This document shows, one piece after another, positions 26,627 to 34,523 of a stretch of DNA of 46,375 bases; the stretch's first letter is position 1; each line of letters starts with the position of its first letter. The notes beneath the pieces are model-generated. The model made no database searches and was not told the DNA's origin. It saw only the letters and a program-made list of their open reading frames with translations. The position numbers and the translations under genes are program-made. Origin of the DNA: Oscillospiraceae bacterium (GTDB lineage Bacteria; Bacillota; Clostridia; Oscillospirales; Ruminococcaceae). Where the stretch lies: assembly GCA_022508825.1 (NCBI GenBank), contig JAFLUI010000003.1, positions 1-46,375 on the forward strand. Direction: 5' to 3'.

Positions 26627-27865
26627 ATGGCTGATGCAAAGAAAAAAGCCGACGGCAAAAAGGAGTCGGTAGTTAAGCTCACAAGCTCGGATGAAAAGAA
26701 AAAAGCGCTGGAGGCGGCTATCCAGCATATTGAAAAGCAGTACGGCAAGGGAGCGGTAATGAAGCTGGGACAGGCGGCTGATTATAATGTGGACGCTATC
26801 CCTACAGGCTCTATGACCCTTGACATGGCTCTTGGAATTGGCGGCGTCCCCAGAGGACGTATAGTTGAGATATTCGGACCTGAAAGCTCCGGTAAGACCA
26901 CTGTTGCTCTCCAGATAGTTGCGGAGGCTCAGAAAATGGGCGGAGAGGTTGCTTTCGTGGACGTTGAGCACGCTCTTGACCCTGCTTATGCACGGGCTCT
27001 TGGTGTGGACATCGACAATATGCTGGTGTCCCAGCCGGACAGCGGCGAGCAGGCTCTGGAGATCGCGGAGGCTCTTGTGCGTTCCGGCGCTCTGGACGTT
27101 ATCGTGCTGGACTCCGTTGCGGCGATGGTCACAAAGGCGGAGATAGACGGCGACATGGGGGATACTCATGTGGGTCAGCTTGCAAGGCTAATGTCCCAGG
27201 CTATGAGAAAGCTCACATCGGTAATTTCCAAGTCCAACTGCGTGGCTATCTTCATCAACCAGATACGTGAGAAGATCGGTGTTATTTACGGAAATCCCGA
27301 GACCACTCCCGGCGGTCGGGCGTTAAAATTCTACAGCTCGGTGCGTATCGACGTCCGCAAGGGTGAGGCTATAAAGAACGGTTCCGAGATAATCGGAAAC
27401 AGGACTAAGTGCAAGGTAGTAAAAAATAAGGTGTCCCCTCCGTTTAAAGAGGCGGAGTTCGACCTGCTGTTCGGTCAGGGCGTATCCCGTACAGGCGAGG
27501 TAGTGGACATTGCCGTAGACCTTGACATAATACATAAAAGCGGTGCATGGTTCTCCTATAACGGGGACAAGATAGGTCAGGGACGTGAAAATACCAAGGA
27601 GTGGCTGAAAAACAATCCGGAGGTCATGAAGGAGATCGAGGAGCAGATAAAAGCCAAGTCGGACGAACTTGATCTGCTCTCCAAGAAAAGCAAGAAGACC
27701 TCCGCTGCGGCTGAGGCTGCTGCTGAAGCGGCTGCTGCGTCCGAGCCTGCCGTTCCTGCCGCGTCTGCACCTGCAGCTTCCAAAAAGCCTGCAATGGATG
27801 TCACCATCGATGCAGAGGACGATTTCGAGGAGTTTACTCCTGTTGCCACATCCAAGAAGAAATAA
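26627..27865 (+). CDS. recA: Recombinase RecA
   Basis: RecA polymerises on single-stranded DNA, drives strand exchange in homologous recombination, and activates LexA cleavage in the SOS response. The 412-aa product shows GPESSGKTT (Walker A, about 85-93), the MAW-like [10 protein letters not shown] region, and the L2 signature [14 protein letters not shown] 26627 follows GGAGG (26614-26618). It is longer than the usual ~350 aa: residues about 365-412 are a low-complexity Ala/Ser/Pro/Lys tail ending in an acidic stretch. recX follows 7 nt later. Confidence 0.98.
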   Translation: MADAKKKADGKKESVVKLTSSDEKKKALEAAIQHIEKQYGKGAVMKLGQAADYNVDAIPTGSMTLDMALGIGGVPRGRIVEIFGPESSGKTTVALQIVAEAQKMGGEVAFVDVEHALDPAYARALGVDIDNMLVSQPDSGEQALEIAEALVRSGALDVIVLDSVAAMVTKAEIDGDMGDTHVGQLARLMSQAMRKLTSVISKSNCVAIFINQIREKIGVIYGNPETTPGGRALKFYSSVRIDVRKGEAIKNGSEIIGNRTKCKVVKNKVSPPFKEAEFDLLFGQGVSRTGEVVDIAVDLDIIHKSGAWFSYNGDKIGQGRENTKEWLKNNPEVMKEIEEQIKAKSDELDLLSKKSKKTSAAAEAAAEAAAASEPAVPAASAPAASKKPAMDVTIDAEDDFEEFTPVATSKKK

Positions 27866-27872
27866 TTAAGAA

Positions 27873-28487
27873 ATGACAGTGACAGAAATATCTCCGTACA
27901 AGGGGAGCACCATGTGCGTGGTCTTTGACGATGACAGGCGGATATATATCCACAGCAGGATACTGACCGAGTACCATCTGAAAGAGGGGACTAATGTCCC
28001 CGAGTCTGCGGTGGAGGAGATGGTGGAAGCCAACGACCGCCGTCGGGCGCGGGAGAGGGCGCTGTATCTGCTGGACGTCCGGGACTACAGCTTCATGGAG
28101 ATGTATGAAAAGCTGATAAAAAACTACTCCGAGGAGATAAGTCTGGGAGTGTGCAAGGATCTTGCAGGGTCCCGTCTGATAGATGACAGGCGGTACGCAC
28201 AGACCCGCGCCCGGGAGCTTTTTGAAGTGAAGCGGGTGGGAGTCTGGAAAGCAAAGCAGGAGCTGAAGCGGAGGGGCATCCCTGACAGCATAATCGAGGA
28301 TGTTATTGAGGAGTACGCAGGTGAGGAGGACACTTTTTCACGTCTGGAGGAGCTTGTGGAAAAGAAGTACGAGCGGTACCTCACAGACGACAAGGGCGTG
28401 AAGAAGGTGAAGAACGCCCTTCTGCGTCAGGGCTACAGCTACAGTGAGATAAATGCTGTCCTTGATCTGTACGACCTTGATTTTTAA
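27873..28487 (+). CDS. recX: Regulatory protein RecX
   Basis: RecX binds RecA filaments and limits their activity. The 204-aa product has the helical three-repeat build, with RERALYLLDVRDYSFMEMYE, the LIDDRRYAQTRARELFEVKR block (about 107-126) and the last GVKKVKNALLRQGYSY repeat. The first ~60 residues are a family-typical N-terminal extension. It starts 7 nt after recA, so the two are co-transcribed. Confidence 0.93.
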   Translation: MTVTEISPYKGSTMCVVFDDDRRIYIHSRILTEYHLKEGTNVPESAVEEMVEANDRRRARERALYLLDVRDYSFMEMYEKLIKNYSEEISLGVCKDLAGSRLIDDRRYAQTRARELFEVKRVGVWKAKQELKRRGIPDSIIEDVIEEYAGEEDTFSRLEELVEKKYERYLTDDKGVKKVKNALLRQGYSYSEINAVLDLYDLDF

Positions 28488-28502
28488 AAAAAGAAAAAAC
28501 CC

Positions 28503-28531
28503 TTGACATATCCGGCAAGGGAGTGTATAAT
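28503..28531 (+). promoter_or_regulatory. Consensus promoter of the antitoxin-like RNA
   Basis: TTGACA (28503-28508), a 17-nt spacer, TATAAT (28526-28531): perfect consensus, stronger than the opposing toxin promoter, as type I antitoxin promoters usually are. Confidence 0.85.
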
Positions 28532-28537
28532 AATATA

Positions 28538-28633
28538 AAAGGGTACGTCCGTTAGACGGTCACCCTCGTAAGAAAAGTTATTGAAATAACCGCTTACATT
28601 TGGGATGTGGGGCGGTTATTTCTTTTTGTTTTT
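28538..28633 (+). ncRNA. Candidate type I antitoxin RNA
   Basis: A ~95-nt RNA between a perfect promoter and the terminator hairpin at 28584-28621 (T-run after it). Its 5' part folds as GGGT..CCGT-tag-ACGG..ACCC (28541-28565). It then carries TCACCCTCGT (28560-28569), which can pair with ACGAGGTGA, the ribosome binding site of the toxin mRNA on the other strand, with one bulged C. Its 3' half is fully complementary to the 3' end of that mRNA. No credible reading frame is present. The regulatory role is inferred. Confidence 0.7.
28584..28633. terminator. Shared bidirectional terminator of the toxin-antitoxin pair
   Basis: AAATAACCGC (28584-28593) and GCGGTTATTT (28612-28621), a 10-bp stem with an 18-nt loop. 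On the plus strand CTTTTTGTTTTT follows. On the minus strand the flank is less T-rich (CAATAACTTTTC). The toxin stop codon (28616-28618) lies inside the stem. Confidence 0.8.
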
Positions 28634-28702
28634 GCTATTCTGCAAGATCTGAATGAAATTGCATATGACAAGTAATAAAGTAAGAAACTCCATCCATGTC
28701 AT
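28616..28702 (-). CDS. Small hydrophobic peptide, candidate type I toxin
   Basis: A 28-residue peptide: start MTWMEFLTLLLVICNF, then IQILQNSK and a Lys-rich end (NKKK). One short membrane-spanning stretch (about 5-20) with a basic tail is the build of holin-like type I toxins of Firmicutes (Fst, TxpA, BsrG), which damage the membrane. AGGTG sits 6-7 nt before ATG 28702. Its GAGG is held in a CCTCG-gaaa-CGAGG hairpin (28711-28724), so translation should be low until the fold opens. It has its own promoter (28768-28796) and is opposed by the RNA at 28538-28633. Toxicity is inferred. Confidence 0.72.
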   Translation of the reverse strand: MTWMEFLTLLLVICNFIQILQNSKNKKK

Positions 28703-28710
28703 AAAGCTCA

Positions 28711-28724
28711 CCTCGTTTCCGAGG
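28711..28724 (-). promoter_or_regulatory. Hairpin masking the toxin ribosome binding site
   Basis: In the minus-strand mRNA, CCUCG-GAAA-CGAGG is a 5-bp stem closed by a GNRA tetraloop. The second arm contains part of the Shine-Dalgarno sequence of the 28-aa peptide. Confidence 0.7.
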
Positions 28725-28767
28725 GAAGATTTGACCGCCTACCGTTTTATTGACGTACCCAATTCAT

Positions 28768-28796
28768 ATTTTACAACATTTTTTGGCAAATGTCAA
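28768..28796 (-). promoter_or_regulatory. Promoter of the toxin mRNA (minus strand)
   Basis: On the minus strand, TTGACA (28796-28791), a 17-nt spacer, TAAAAT (28773-28768). Transcription should start near 28761, just before the GGGTACGTC leader motif. Confidence 0.75.
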
Positions 28797-28810
28797 GAAT
28801 TTTCCAAATG

Positions 28811-28840
28811 TAACCGCCGTTCGCTGCGGTTATTATTTAT
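28811..28840 (+). terminator. Second terminator-like hairpin behind the toxin promoter
   Basis: TAACCGC (28811-28817) and GCGGTTA (28826-28832), followed by TTATTTATTTTG. The stem repeats the core of the shared terminator at 28584-28621. It may stop read-through of the antitoxin RNA or be a duplicated remnant. Confidence 0.55.
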
Positions 28841-28907
28841 TTTGTGGAATAATCTGTAAAATTGGCGCTATTTTTACAAGGTAAATCATGATTTTTAAAA
28901 TTAGGTG

Positions 28908-28936
28908 TTGAAATAAGGGGGAAAGTATGATATACT
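28908..28936 (+). promoter_or_regulatory. Promoter of the asp23-fakA-like operon
   Basis: TTGAAA (28908-28913), a 17-nt spacer, TATACT (28931-28936). Confidence 0.65.
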
Positions 28937-29015
28937 ATTTATATGTGTTTTATCACAATGAAAATTCGGACAGCACCGCGCAGGGAGCGGCTGCCGTCGT
29001 TAAGGAGCTTGCAAT

Positions 29016-29372
29016 ATGCTGACTGCTGAAAATCATCTGGGGACCATCGGCGTTTCTGAGGAGTACCTCACTTCACTTATCGGCTATACCGCCTCGACCT
29101 GCTTCGGTGTTGTTGATCTCAACACCGCGGAAAAAAGACAGGGACTTCTTTCCGTTTTCAGAAAGGCGGAGATGGGCGCCAAAAAATGCGTCCGTCTGGA
29201 AACTAAGGACGGGAAGCTCATTATCGGGCTGCATATCACCGTTATCATAGGGACGAACATTTCTGCAGTAGCGGACAGTCTGGCTCATAAGATACGCTAT
29301 ACTATCGAGGATAAGACCGGCTTCAAGGTCAGCAAAATAACCATCTATGTTGACGGTATATCGGAGGCGTGA
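29016..29372 (+). CDS. Asp23/Gls24 family protein (YloU-like)
   Basis: A 118-aa protein of the Asp23/Gls24 (DUF322) envelope-stress-associated family, with LGTIGVSEEYLTSLIGYTAS at the start and the alternating strand LIIGLHITVIIGTNISAVAD. Its neighbour, the DAK2-domain kinase gene, is its usual partner in Firmicutes (yloU-yloV in Bacillus). The genes overlap slightly at 29369-29372. AAGGAG at 29002-29007 supports ATG 29016. Confidence 0.9.
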   Translation: MLTAENHLGTIGVSEEYLTSLIGYTASTCFGVVDLNTAEKRQGLLSVFRKAEMGAKKCVRLETKDGKLIIGLHITVIIGTNISAVADSLAHKIRYTIEDKTGFKVSKITIYVDGISEA

Positions 29373-31033
29373 AAAAGAAAATGATAACAGGAAAAATATT
29401 AAGAGACGCATTCATTTCCGGAGCGGTCACCATCGCAAACAAGAAGCGGGATGTTGACATTCTCAACGTTTACCCCGTTCCCGACGGAGACACCGGTACA
29501 AATATGTCCATGACCATGAGCAATGCTCTGCGGGAGCTTCAGTTTCTGGAGGATACTGCCACGGTGTCACAGGTGGCGGAGACTACTGCTGCCGCTCTTT
29601 TAAGAGGCGCAAGGGGAAACTCCGGCGTTATTCTTTCCCTGATATTCAGAGGCTTCGCCCGCAGCTTCAAGGACAAGATCACTGCGGACTGCGAGGACTT
29701 CCGTCTTGCTCTGGAGCTTGGCGTGGAGGGTGCCTATAAAGCCGTCATGACTCCCACCGAGGGCACTATCCTGACAGTTGCCCGTCTTGCTTCCGAAAAG
29801 GCAAACGAGACCGTCAAGACCACCAACGATGTTGTGGCTCTCTGGAGCGATGTGTGTCTGGAAGCAAAGGCGGCTCTTGACAACACCCCCAACCAGCTTC
29901 CCGTTCTGAAAAAGGCGGGAGTGGTGGACGCAGGCGGTATGGGTCTTTATGTTATCTGGACTGCCATCCTTGACGTTCTTAAAGGCGGGGAGCCTGCAAA
30001 GCCTGTGGACGCTCCCAAGACCGATACCATCGGGGCTCCATCCGACACCACAGTGGGGGACTTTGACGAAGAAATCACCCACACCTACTGCACAGAGTTT
30101 ATCGTCCGGAAAAATGCGGACTGCAAGGATGCGTCCCTGCTCCGGGCTTTCTTGGAGACCATCGGCGACTGCGTTGTTGCTGTTGATGATGACGACATAA
30201 TAAAGGTTCACGTCCATACAGAGCATCCCGGACAGGCAATTGAGGAGGGTCTGCTGTTTGGCTCCCTTATCAATCTTAAAATAGACAATATGCGCTACCA
30301 GCATGAAAATAAAATGAAGGAAGCCGCCGCTGCCAAAAAGCAGAAGCAGCAGAAGTTCACTCCCGCAGCTCCGGAGAAGCCATTCGGATTTGTTGCGGTG
30401 GCAAGCGGAGCAGGTATCGAGGAGCTTTTCCGCAATCTTGGCGCGGACTGTATCGTCCGGGGCGGTCAGACCATGAACCCATCAACGGACGATATCCTGC
30501 AGGCTATTATGGCGACTCCTGCGGAGACGGTCTTCGTCCTGCCCAACAATAAAAATATCATAATGGCTGCGGAGCAGGCGGTGAAGCTTGCGGACAGAAA
30601 GGTCTGCGTGCTCCAGTCAAGGACAATTCCCCAGGGAATAACCGCTATGATGAATTACGACCCGGACGCTGATTTCGACACCAACCGTCTTAATATGACA
30701 AAGAGCCTTGACAGGGTGTCCACGGGACTTATCACATTTGCAGCCCGTGACAGCGATTTCGAGGGACACAATATCAAAAAGGGAGAGATACTTGCCCTTG
30801 ACAACGGAAAGCTGGCATTTGCCGAAAAGGACATCTCAAAGGCGGCGTACAAGCTGACAAAGCGTCTTGCGGACGGCAATACCTCCTTTATCACAATTAT
30901 CCACGGTGCGGATGTGTCCGAAAGCAAGGCGGAGGAGCTTTACCAGAGGGTCAGCGACAAGTTTGACGACGCCGAGGTCATGCTTATTAACGGCGGTCAG
31001 CCGGTTTACTACTATATTATTTCTGTGGAGTAA
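29369..31033 (+). CDS. DAK2-domain kinase, FakA/YloV-like
   Basis: A protein of about 550 aa with an N-terminal DAK2 (dihydroxyacetone-kinase L-type) domain. NVYPVPDGDTGTNMSMTM near residue 30 supplies the Asp residues that hold Mg-ATP, and RGARGNSGVILS lies near 73. The middle and C-terminal DegV-like parts match FakA, the fatty acid kinase subunit that works with a FakB lipid-binding protein to phosphorylate exogenous fatty acids. No fakB is in view. GTG 29369 is very close to GGAGG (29363-29367); ATG 29381, 13 nt away, is an equal alternative. Confidence 0.9.
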   Translation: MKKKMITGKILRDAFISGAVTIANKKRDVDILNVYPVPDGDTGTNMSMTMSNALRELQFLEDTATVSQVAETTAAALLRGARGNSGVILSLIFRGFARSFKDKITADCEDFRLALELGVEGAYKAVMTPTEGTILTVARLASEKANETVKTTNDVVALWSDVCLEAKAALDNTPNQLPVLKKAGVVDAGGMGLYVIWTAILDVLKGGEPAKPVDAPKTDTIGAPSDTTVGDFDEEITHTYCTEFIVRKNADCKDASLLRAFLETIGDCVVAVDDDDIIKVHVHTEHPGQAIEEGLLFGSLINLKIDNMRYQHENKMKEAAAAKKQKQQKFTPAAPEKPFGFVAVASGAGIEELFRNLGADCIVRGGQTMNPSTDDILQAIMATPAETVFVLPNNKNIIMAAEQAVKLADRKVCVLQSRTIPQGITAMMNYDPDADFDTNRLNMTKSLDRVSTGLITFAARDSDFEGHNIKKGEILALDNGKLAFAEKDISKAAYKLTKRLADGNTSFITIIHGADVSESKAEELYQRVSDKFDDAEVMLINGGQPVYYYIISVE

Positions 31034-31057
31034 TTTTCACGGGGAAACGGCGAGGCT

Positions 31058-31714
31058 ATGAAAAAAATAAATATAGTTACAGGACATTACGGCAGCGGAA
31101 AGACCAATTTTTCCGCAAACCTTGCTGTAAGTCTTGCAGACAGGGGAGAGCGGGTCACAGCAGTCGACCTTGACATCGTGAACCCATACTTCCGCTCCGC
31201 TGATTTCGGGGAGCTTTTCTCCGGAAAGAATGTGGAGCTGGTGGCTCCCATGTACGCAAACTCAAATCTTGATATCCCGGCAATATCCTTCGATCTGGAG
31301 CGTATCGTCTCCGAGGACGGATATGTTGTGATAGACGTTGGCGGCGACGATGCGGGAGCTATCGCTCTGGGACGTTACGCAGAAGCCTTTTCCGCTTATA
31401 CGGACAGGATAGATATGCTCTATGTTGTGAACTGCCGCAGGTTTCTCACCCGCACAGCAAGCGAGGCTCTTGAGCTGATGTACGAGATCGAGGCGGCGGC
31501 TAATATGAAGCATACCGCAATCGTGAACAACACCAATCTGTTGTATGAGACAACCGCAGAGGTTTTAGAGCAGTCGGAGGGGTTTGCAAAGGAGATAGCC
31601 GAAAAGGCGGGACTCCCCATAGCCTACACCTGTGTTCCTTTGGGGATATCTTCAAAGGTAACGAATCCCTTTCCTGTGGAGATCTACGTGAAAAAGGTCT
31701 GGGAGGAAGAGTGA
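31058..31714 (+). CDS. ParA/MinD-like P-loop ATPase
   Basis: A 218-aa protein with Walker A GHYGSGKTNFSANLA at about 9-23, AVDLDIVNPYFRSADF (switch region) and VVIDVGGDDAGA (Walker B region). It belongs to the SIMIBI class near CobQ/MinD/ParA proteins. The position between fakA-like and korDABC genes, with about 100 nt before kor, gives no clear partner. A role in loading or controlling a metabolic enzyme is possible but not shown. Confidence 0.82.
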   Translation: MKKINIVTGHYGSGKTNFSANLAVSLADRGERVTAVDLDIVNPYFRSADFGELFSGKNVELVAPMYANSNLDIPAISFDLERIVSEDGYVVIDVGGDDAGAIALGRYAEAFSAYTDRIDMLYVVNCRRFLTRTASEALELMYEIEAAANMKHTAIVNNTNLLYETTAEVLEQSEGFAKEIAEKAGLPIAYTCVPLGISSKVTNPFPVEIYVKKVWEEE

Positions 31715-31814
31715 CCGCTCTTTGACGGGGGAGTGTTTAAAAAGTATCTCAGGAACTTTAATTAGTTTACTGATGGTATATAAAAAGAAGATTATACCGA
31801 AAGGAGTTTAGTAT

Positions 31815-32021
31815 ATGGCAAAAATCACGGTCAATTTTGAAAAGTGCAAGGGCTGCGCTCTTTGTACTACCGCTTGTCCTAAGAAAATCGTTGAGCTTCA
31901 GAAAGAGAAGCGCAACCGCAAGGGATACTTCACCGCTGTCTGTACTGACGACGCTGCCTGCATAGGCTGCGCAATGTGCGCCACAATGTGTCCCGACTGT
32001 GCAATTACTGTGGAAAAATAA
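31815..32021 (+). CDS. korD: 2-oxoacid:ferredoxin oxidoreductase, ferredoxin-like delta subunit
   Basis: A 68-aa protein with two 4Fe-4S motifs: CKGCALCTTACPKK (15-28) and CIGCAMCATMCPDC (about 50-63). It carries electrons from the thiamine-diphosphate centre of the enzyme to free ferredoxin. AAAGGAG (31800-31806) precedes ATG 31815. It opens the four-gene D-A-B-C cluster. Confidence 0.92.
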   Translation: MAKITVNFEKCKGCALCTTACPKKIVELQKEKRNRKGYFTAVCTDDAACIGCAMCATMCPDCAITVEK

Positions 32022-32033
32022 AGGAGTGATAAT

Positions 32034-33092
32034 ATGGAACGCAATCTTATGAAGGGTAACGAGGCTCTTGCCGAGGCGGCTATCCGCGCAGGCTGCAAAT
32101 GCTTCTTCGGTTACCCCATTACACCTCAGACGGAAATTTCCGCATACCTGGCAAAGCGTTTTCGTCAGGCAGGGGGAGTTTTCCTCCAGGCAGAATCGGA
32201 AATAGCCGCTATCAACATGGTCTACGGTGCGGCTGCATCGGGAGTCCGTGCAATGACATCTTCGTCCTCTCCCGGAGTCTCCCTTAAATCAGAGGGTATC
32301 TCCTACATAGCAGGCGCCGATCTTCCCTGCGTTATCATCAACGTACAGAGAGGCGGTCCCGGACTTGGCGGCATCCAGCCCTCTCAGGCAGACTACTGGC
32401 AGGCTACAAAGGCTCTGGGTCACGGAGACTTCCAGCTTCTTGTGTTCGCTCCCTGCTCTGTGCAGGAAATGGTGGACACCGTTACAAAGGCTTTCGACCT
32501 TGCGGACAAGTACCGTATGCCTGCAATGATACTTGCAGACGGACTTCTCGGTCAGATGATGGAGCCTGTCACATTCCCCGAGATTGAGGCAAAGCCCGCA
32601 GAAAAACCATGGGCAACAAACGGTCACGGAAACAAGAGAGAGCACAACATCGTAAACTCCCTCTATCTCCAGCCGGACGTTCTTGAAAAGTCCGTGCAGG
32701 ACAGATTCAAGAGATATGACGAGATCAAAGCAAATCACGCCGAGGCTGAGATGTACCTCACCGACGATGCAGAGATAGTTGTAACAGCATACGGAGCTAC
32801 CGCCCGTGTTGCAAAATCCGCTGTAAATATGGCAAGAGAGCAGGGCATCAAGGCAGGACTTATCCGTCCTATCACCCTCTGGCCGTTCCCTGTTAAGCAG
32901 ATGAACGAGGGTACAAAAAATGCAAAGGCTGTCCTTTGCGTGGAGATGTCCATGGGACAGATGATAGACGACGTTAAGCTTGCTATAAACTGCTCCAAGC
33001 CTGTAGAGTTCTTCGGAAGAACAGGCGGAGTTATCCCCAAGCCCTCCGAGGTGCTGGAGGAAATAAAAAAGTATGTGGGAGGTTCTAAGTAA
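32034..33092 (+). CDS. korA: 2-oxoacid:ferredoxin oxidoreductase alpha subunit
   Basis: A 352-aa subunit with the family start RNLMKGNEALAEAAIRAG, FFGYPITPQTEI, the QAESEIAAINMVYGAAASG block and GGPGLGGIQPSQADY. With the beta subunit it forms the site that decarboxylates 2-oxoacids, transferring the acyl group to CoA and electrons to ferredoxin. The D-A-B-C order is typical of 2-oxoglutarate or branched-chain 2-oxoacid enzymes; sequence alone does not settle which. The stop overlaps the korB start. Confidence 0.93.
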   Translation: MERNLMKGNEALAEAAIRAGCKCFFGYPITPQTEISAYLAKRFRQAGGVFLQAESEIAAINMVYGAAASGVRAMTSSSSPGVSLKSEGISYIAGADLPCVIINVQRGGPGLGGIQPSQADYWQATKALGHGDFQLLVFAPCSVQEMVDTVTKAFDLADKYRMPAMILADGLLGQMMEPVTFPEIEAKPAEKPWATNGHGNKREHNIVNSLYLQPDVLEKSVQDRFKRYDEIKANHAEAEMYLTDDAEIVVTAYGATARVAKSAVNMAREQGIKAGLIRPITLWPFPVKQMNEGTKNAKAVLCVEMSMGQMIDDVKLAINCSKPVEFFGRTGGVIPKPSEVLEEIKKYVGGSK

Positions 33093-33856
33093 TGGCTGTA
33101 GTATTTGAAAAACCAAAGTCACTGGTGGACATCCATACACATTACTGTCCCGGCTGTACTCATGGCATTATCCATCGCCTTGTGTGCGAGGTCATTGACG
33201 AAATGGGTATCGAGGGGGACACAATAGGCGTATGTCCTGTTGGATGCTCCGTTATGGCATACGATTACTTCAATTTTGATATGATAGAGGCTGCTCACGG
33301 ACGTGCTCCCGCTGTTGCAACAGGCGTCAAGAGGACAAATCCTGACAAGTACGTATTCACATATCAGGGTGACGGCGACCTTGCCGCTATCGGTACTGCG
33401 GAGACAGTCCATGCCGCTACAAGAGGCGAGAACATCGTGGTCATCTTCGTAAACAACACTACCTACGGAATGACAGGCGGACAGATGGCTCCTACCACTC
33501 TCCCCGGACAGGTGACACAGACCACTCCTTTCGGACGTGACCCCCTGCTTGCAGGCTACCCCGTAAAGGTCTGCGAGATGCTTGCCACACTGAGAGGTAC
33601 CGCTCTTGCACAGCGTGTTGCTGTCAACAGCGTCCCCCATATAAAAGAGGCTAAAAAGGCTATCCGCAAGGCGTTTGAAAATCAGAGGGACAAGAAGGGT
33701 TTCTCCATCGTAGAGGTGCTTTCCACCTGTCCTACAAACTGGGGAATGTCTCCTGTGGACGCATTAAAGCGTCTGGAGGACGAGATGATACCCTACTATC
33801 CTCTGGGAGTTTACAAGGACGATGACGCATTCCCTGATAAAAAGGAGGTCGAGTGA
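33092..33856 (+). CDS. korB: 2-oxoacid:ferredoxin oxidoreductase beta subunit
   Basis: A 254-aa subunit that binds thiamine diphosphate. It shows HYCPGCTHGI at about 15-24, GRAPAVATGVKRTNPD, and the ThDP/Mg motif QGDGDLAAIG..VFVNNTTYGMTGGQMAPTT seen in pieces at about 92-137. The start overlaps the korA stop by one base and the stop lies 2 nt before the gamma gene, so the subunits are made in step. Confidence 0.94.
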   Translation: MAVVFEKPKSLVDIHTHYCPGCTHGIIHRLVCEVIDEMGIEGDTIGVCPVGCSVMAYDYFNFDMIEAAHGRAPAVATGVKRTNPDKYVFTYQGDGDLAAIGTAETVHAATRGENIVVIFVNNTTYGMTGGQMAPTTLPGQVTQTTPFGRDPLLAGYPVKVCEMLATLRGTALAQRVAVNSVPHIKEAKKAIRKAFENQRDKKGFSIVEVLSTCPTNWGMSPVDALKRLEDEMIPYYPLGVYKDDDAFPDKKEVE

Positions 33857-33857
33857 T

Positions 33858-34394
33858 ATGACCCATGAAATTCTTTTAGCGGGCTTCGGCGGACAGGGTA
33901 TCCTTTTTGCCGGAAAGATACTTGCTTATTCCGGACTTATGGACGATAAGGAGGTCTCCTGGCTTCCCTCATACGGTCCTGAGATGAGAGGCGGAACCTG
34001 TAACTGCTCGGTGTGCATTTCAGATGACCCGATAGGCTCTCCGCTGGTGCTTGACCCGTCAATACTGGTGGTAATGAACACTCCCTCAATGGAGAAATTC
34101 GCAGGCAGCGTAAAGCCGGGAGGGGTTATAGTCTCCGACAGCACAATGGTGGATGTCAAGACCGACAGGACGGACATCAAGGCGTTTTACATACCCGCCA
34201 CAGAGCTTGCGCAGAAAAACGACCTTGCAGGCGGTGCAAACATAATCCTGCTTGGAAAGCTTTTCCGTGAGACCGGCATAGTTTCCGCAGAGACCTTCAA
34301 AAAGGCTGTTGAAAAGGTAGTCCCTGCAAAGAAGGCGGCTCTTGCGGCTAATAACCTGAGAGCTGTACAGATCGGTATGGATTACGAGGGATAA
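33858..34394 (+). CDS. korC: 2-oxoacid:ferredoxin oxidoreductase gamma subunit
   Basis: A 178-aa subunit of the pyruvate/ketoisovalerate oxidoreductase gamma family, with ILLAGFGGQGILFAGKILAY at about 5-24 and SYGPEMRGGTCNCSVCIS at about 44-61. The preferred start is ATG 33858, with AAAGGAGG at 33841-33848. It completes the complex and is followed by a strong terminator. Confidence 0.93.
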   Translation: MTHEILLAGFGGQGILFAGKILAYSGLMDDKEVSWLPSYGPEMRGGTCNCSVCISDDPIGSPLVLDPSILVVMNTPSMEKFAGSVKPGGVIVSDSTMVDVKTDRTDIKAFYIPATELAQKNDLAGGANIILLGKLFRETGIVSAETFKKAVEKVVPAKKAALAANNLRAVQIGMDYEG

Positions 34395-34398
34395 AAAT

Positions 34399-34435
34399 AA
34401 CCGCCGCCTTACGCAGAGTTGGCGGCGGTTTTCTT
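34399..34435 (+). terminator. Terminator of the kor operon
   Basis: AACCGCCGCC (34399-34408) pairs with GGCGGCGGTT (34421-34430), followed by TTCTTTT. Confidence 0.85.
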
Positions 34436-34447
34436 TTACGGCAGCAA

Positions 34448-34490
34448 AAAGCAGATATGGCATATTTGCCATATCTGCTTTGTTTTGTTT
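34448..34490. terminator. Bidirectional hairpin between convergent genes
   Basis: A perfect 15-bp inverted repeat: AAAGCAGATATGGCA (34448-34462) and TGCCATATCTGCTTT (34467-34481) with loop TATT. TGTTTTGTTT follows on the plus strand, and TTTTTGC on the minus strand. It can serve the minus-strand surface-protein gene. Confidence 0.75.
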
Positions 34491-34523
34491 AATATACGTG
34501 TCCGGTAAGCTTCGGTCTTATTA

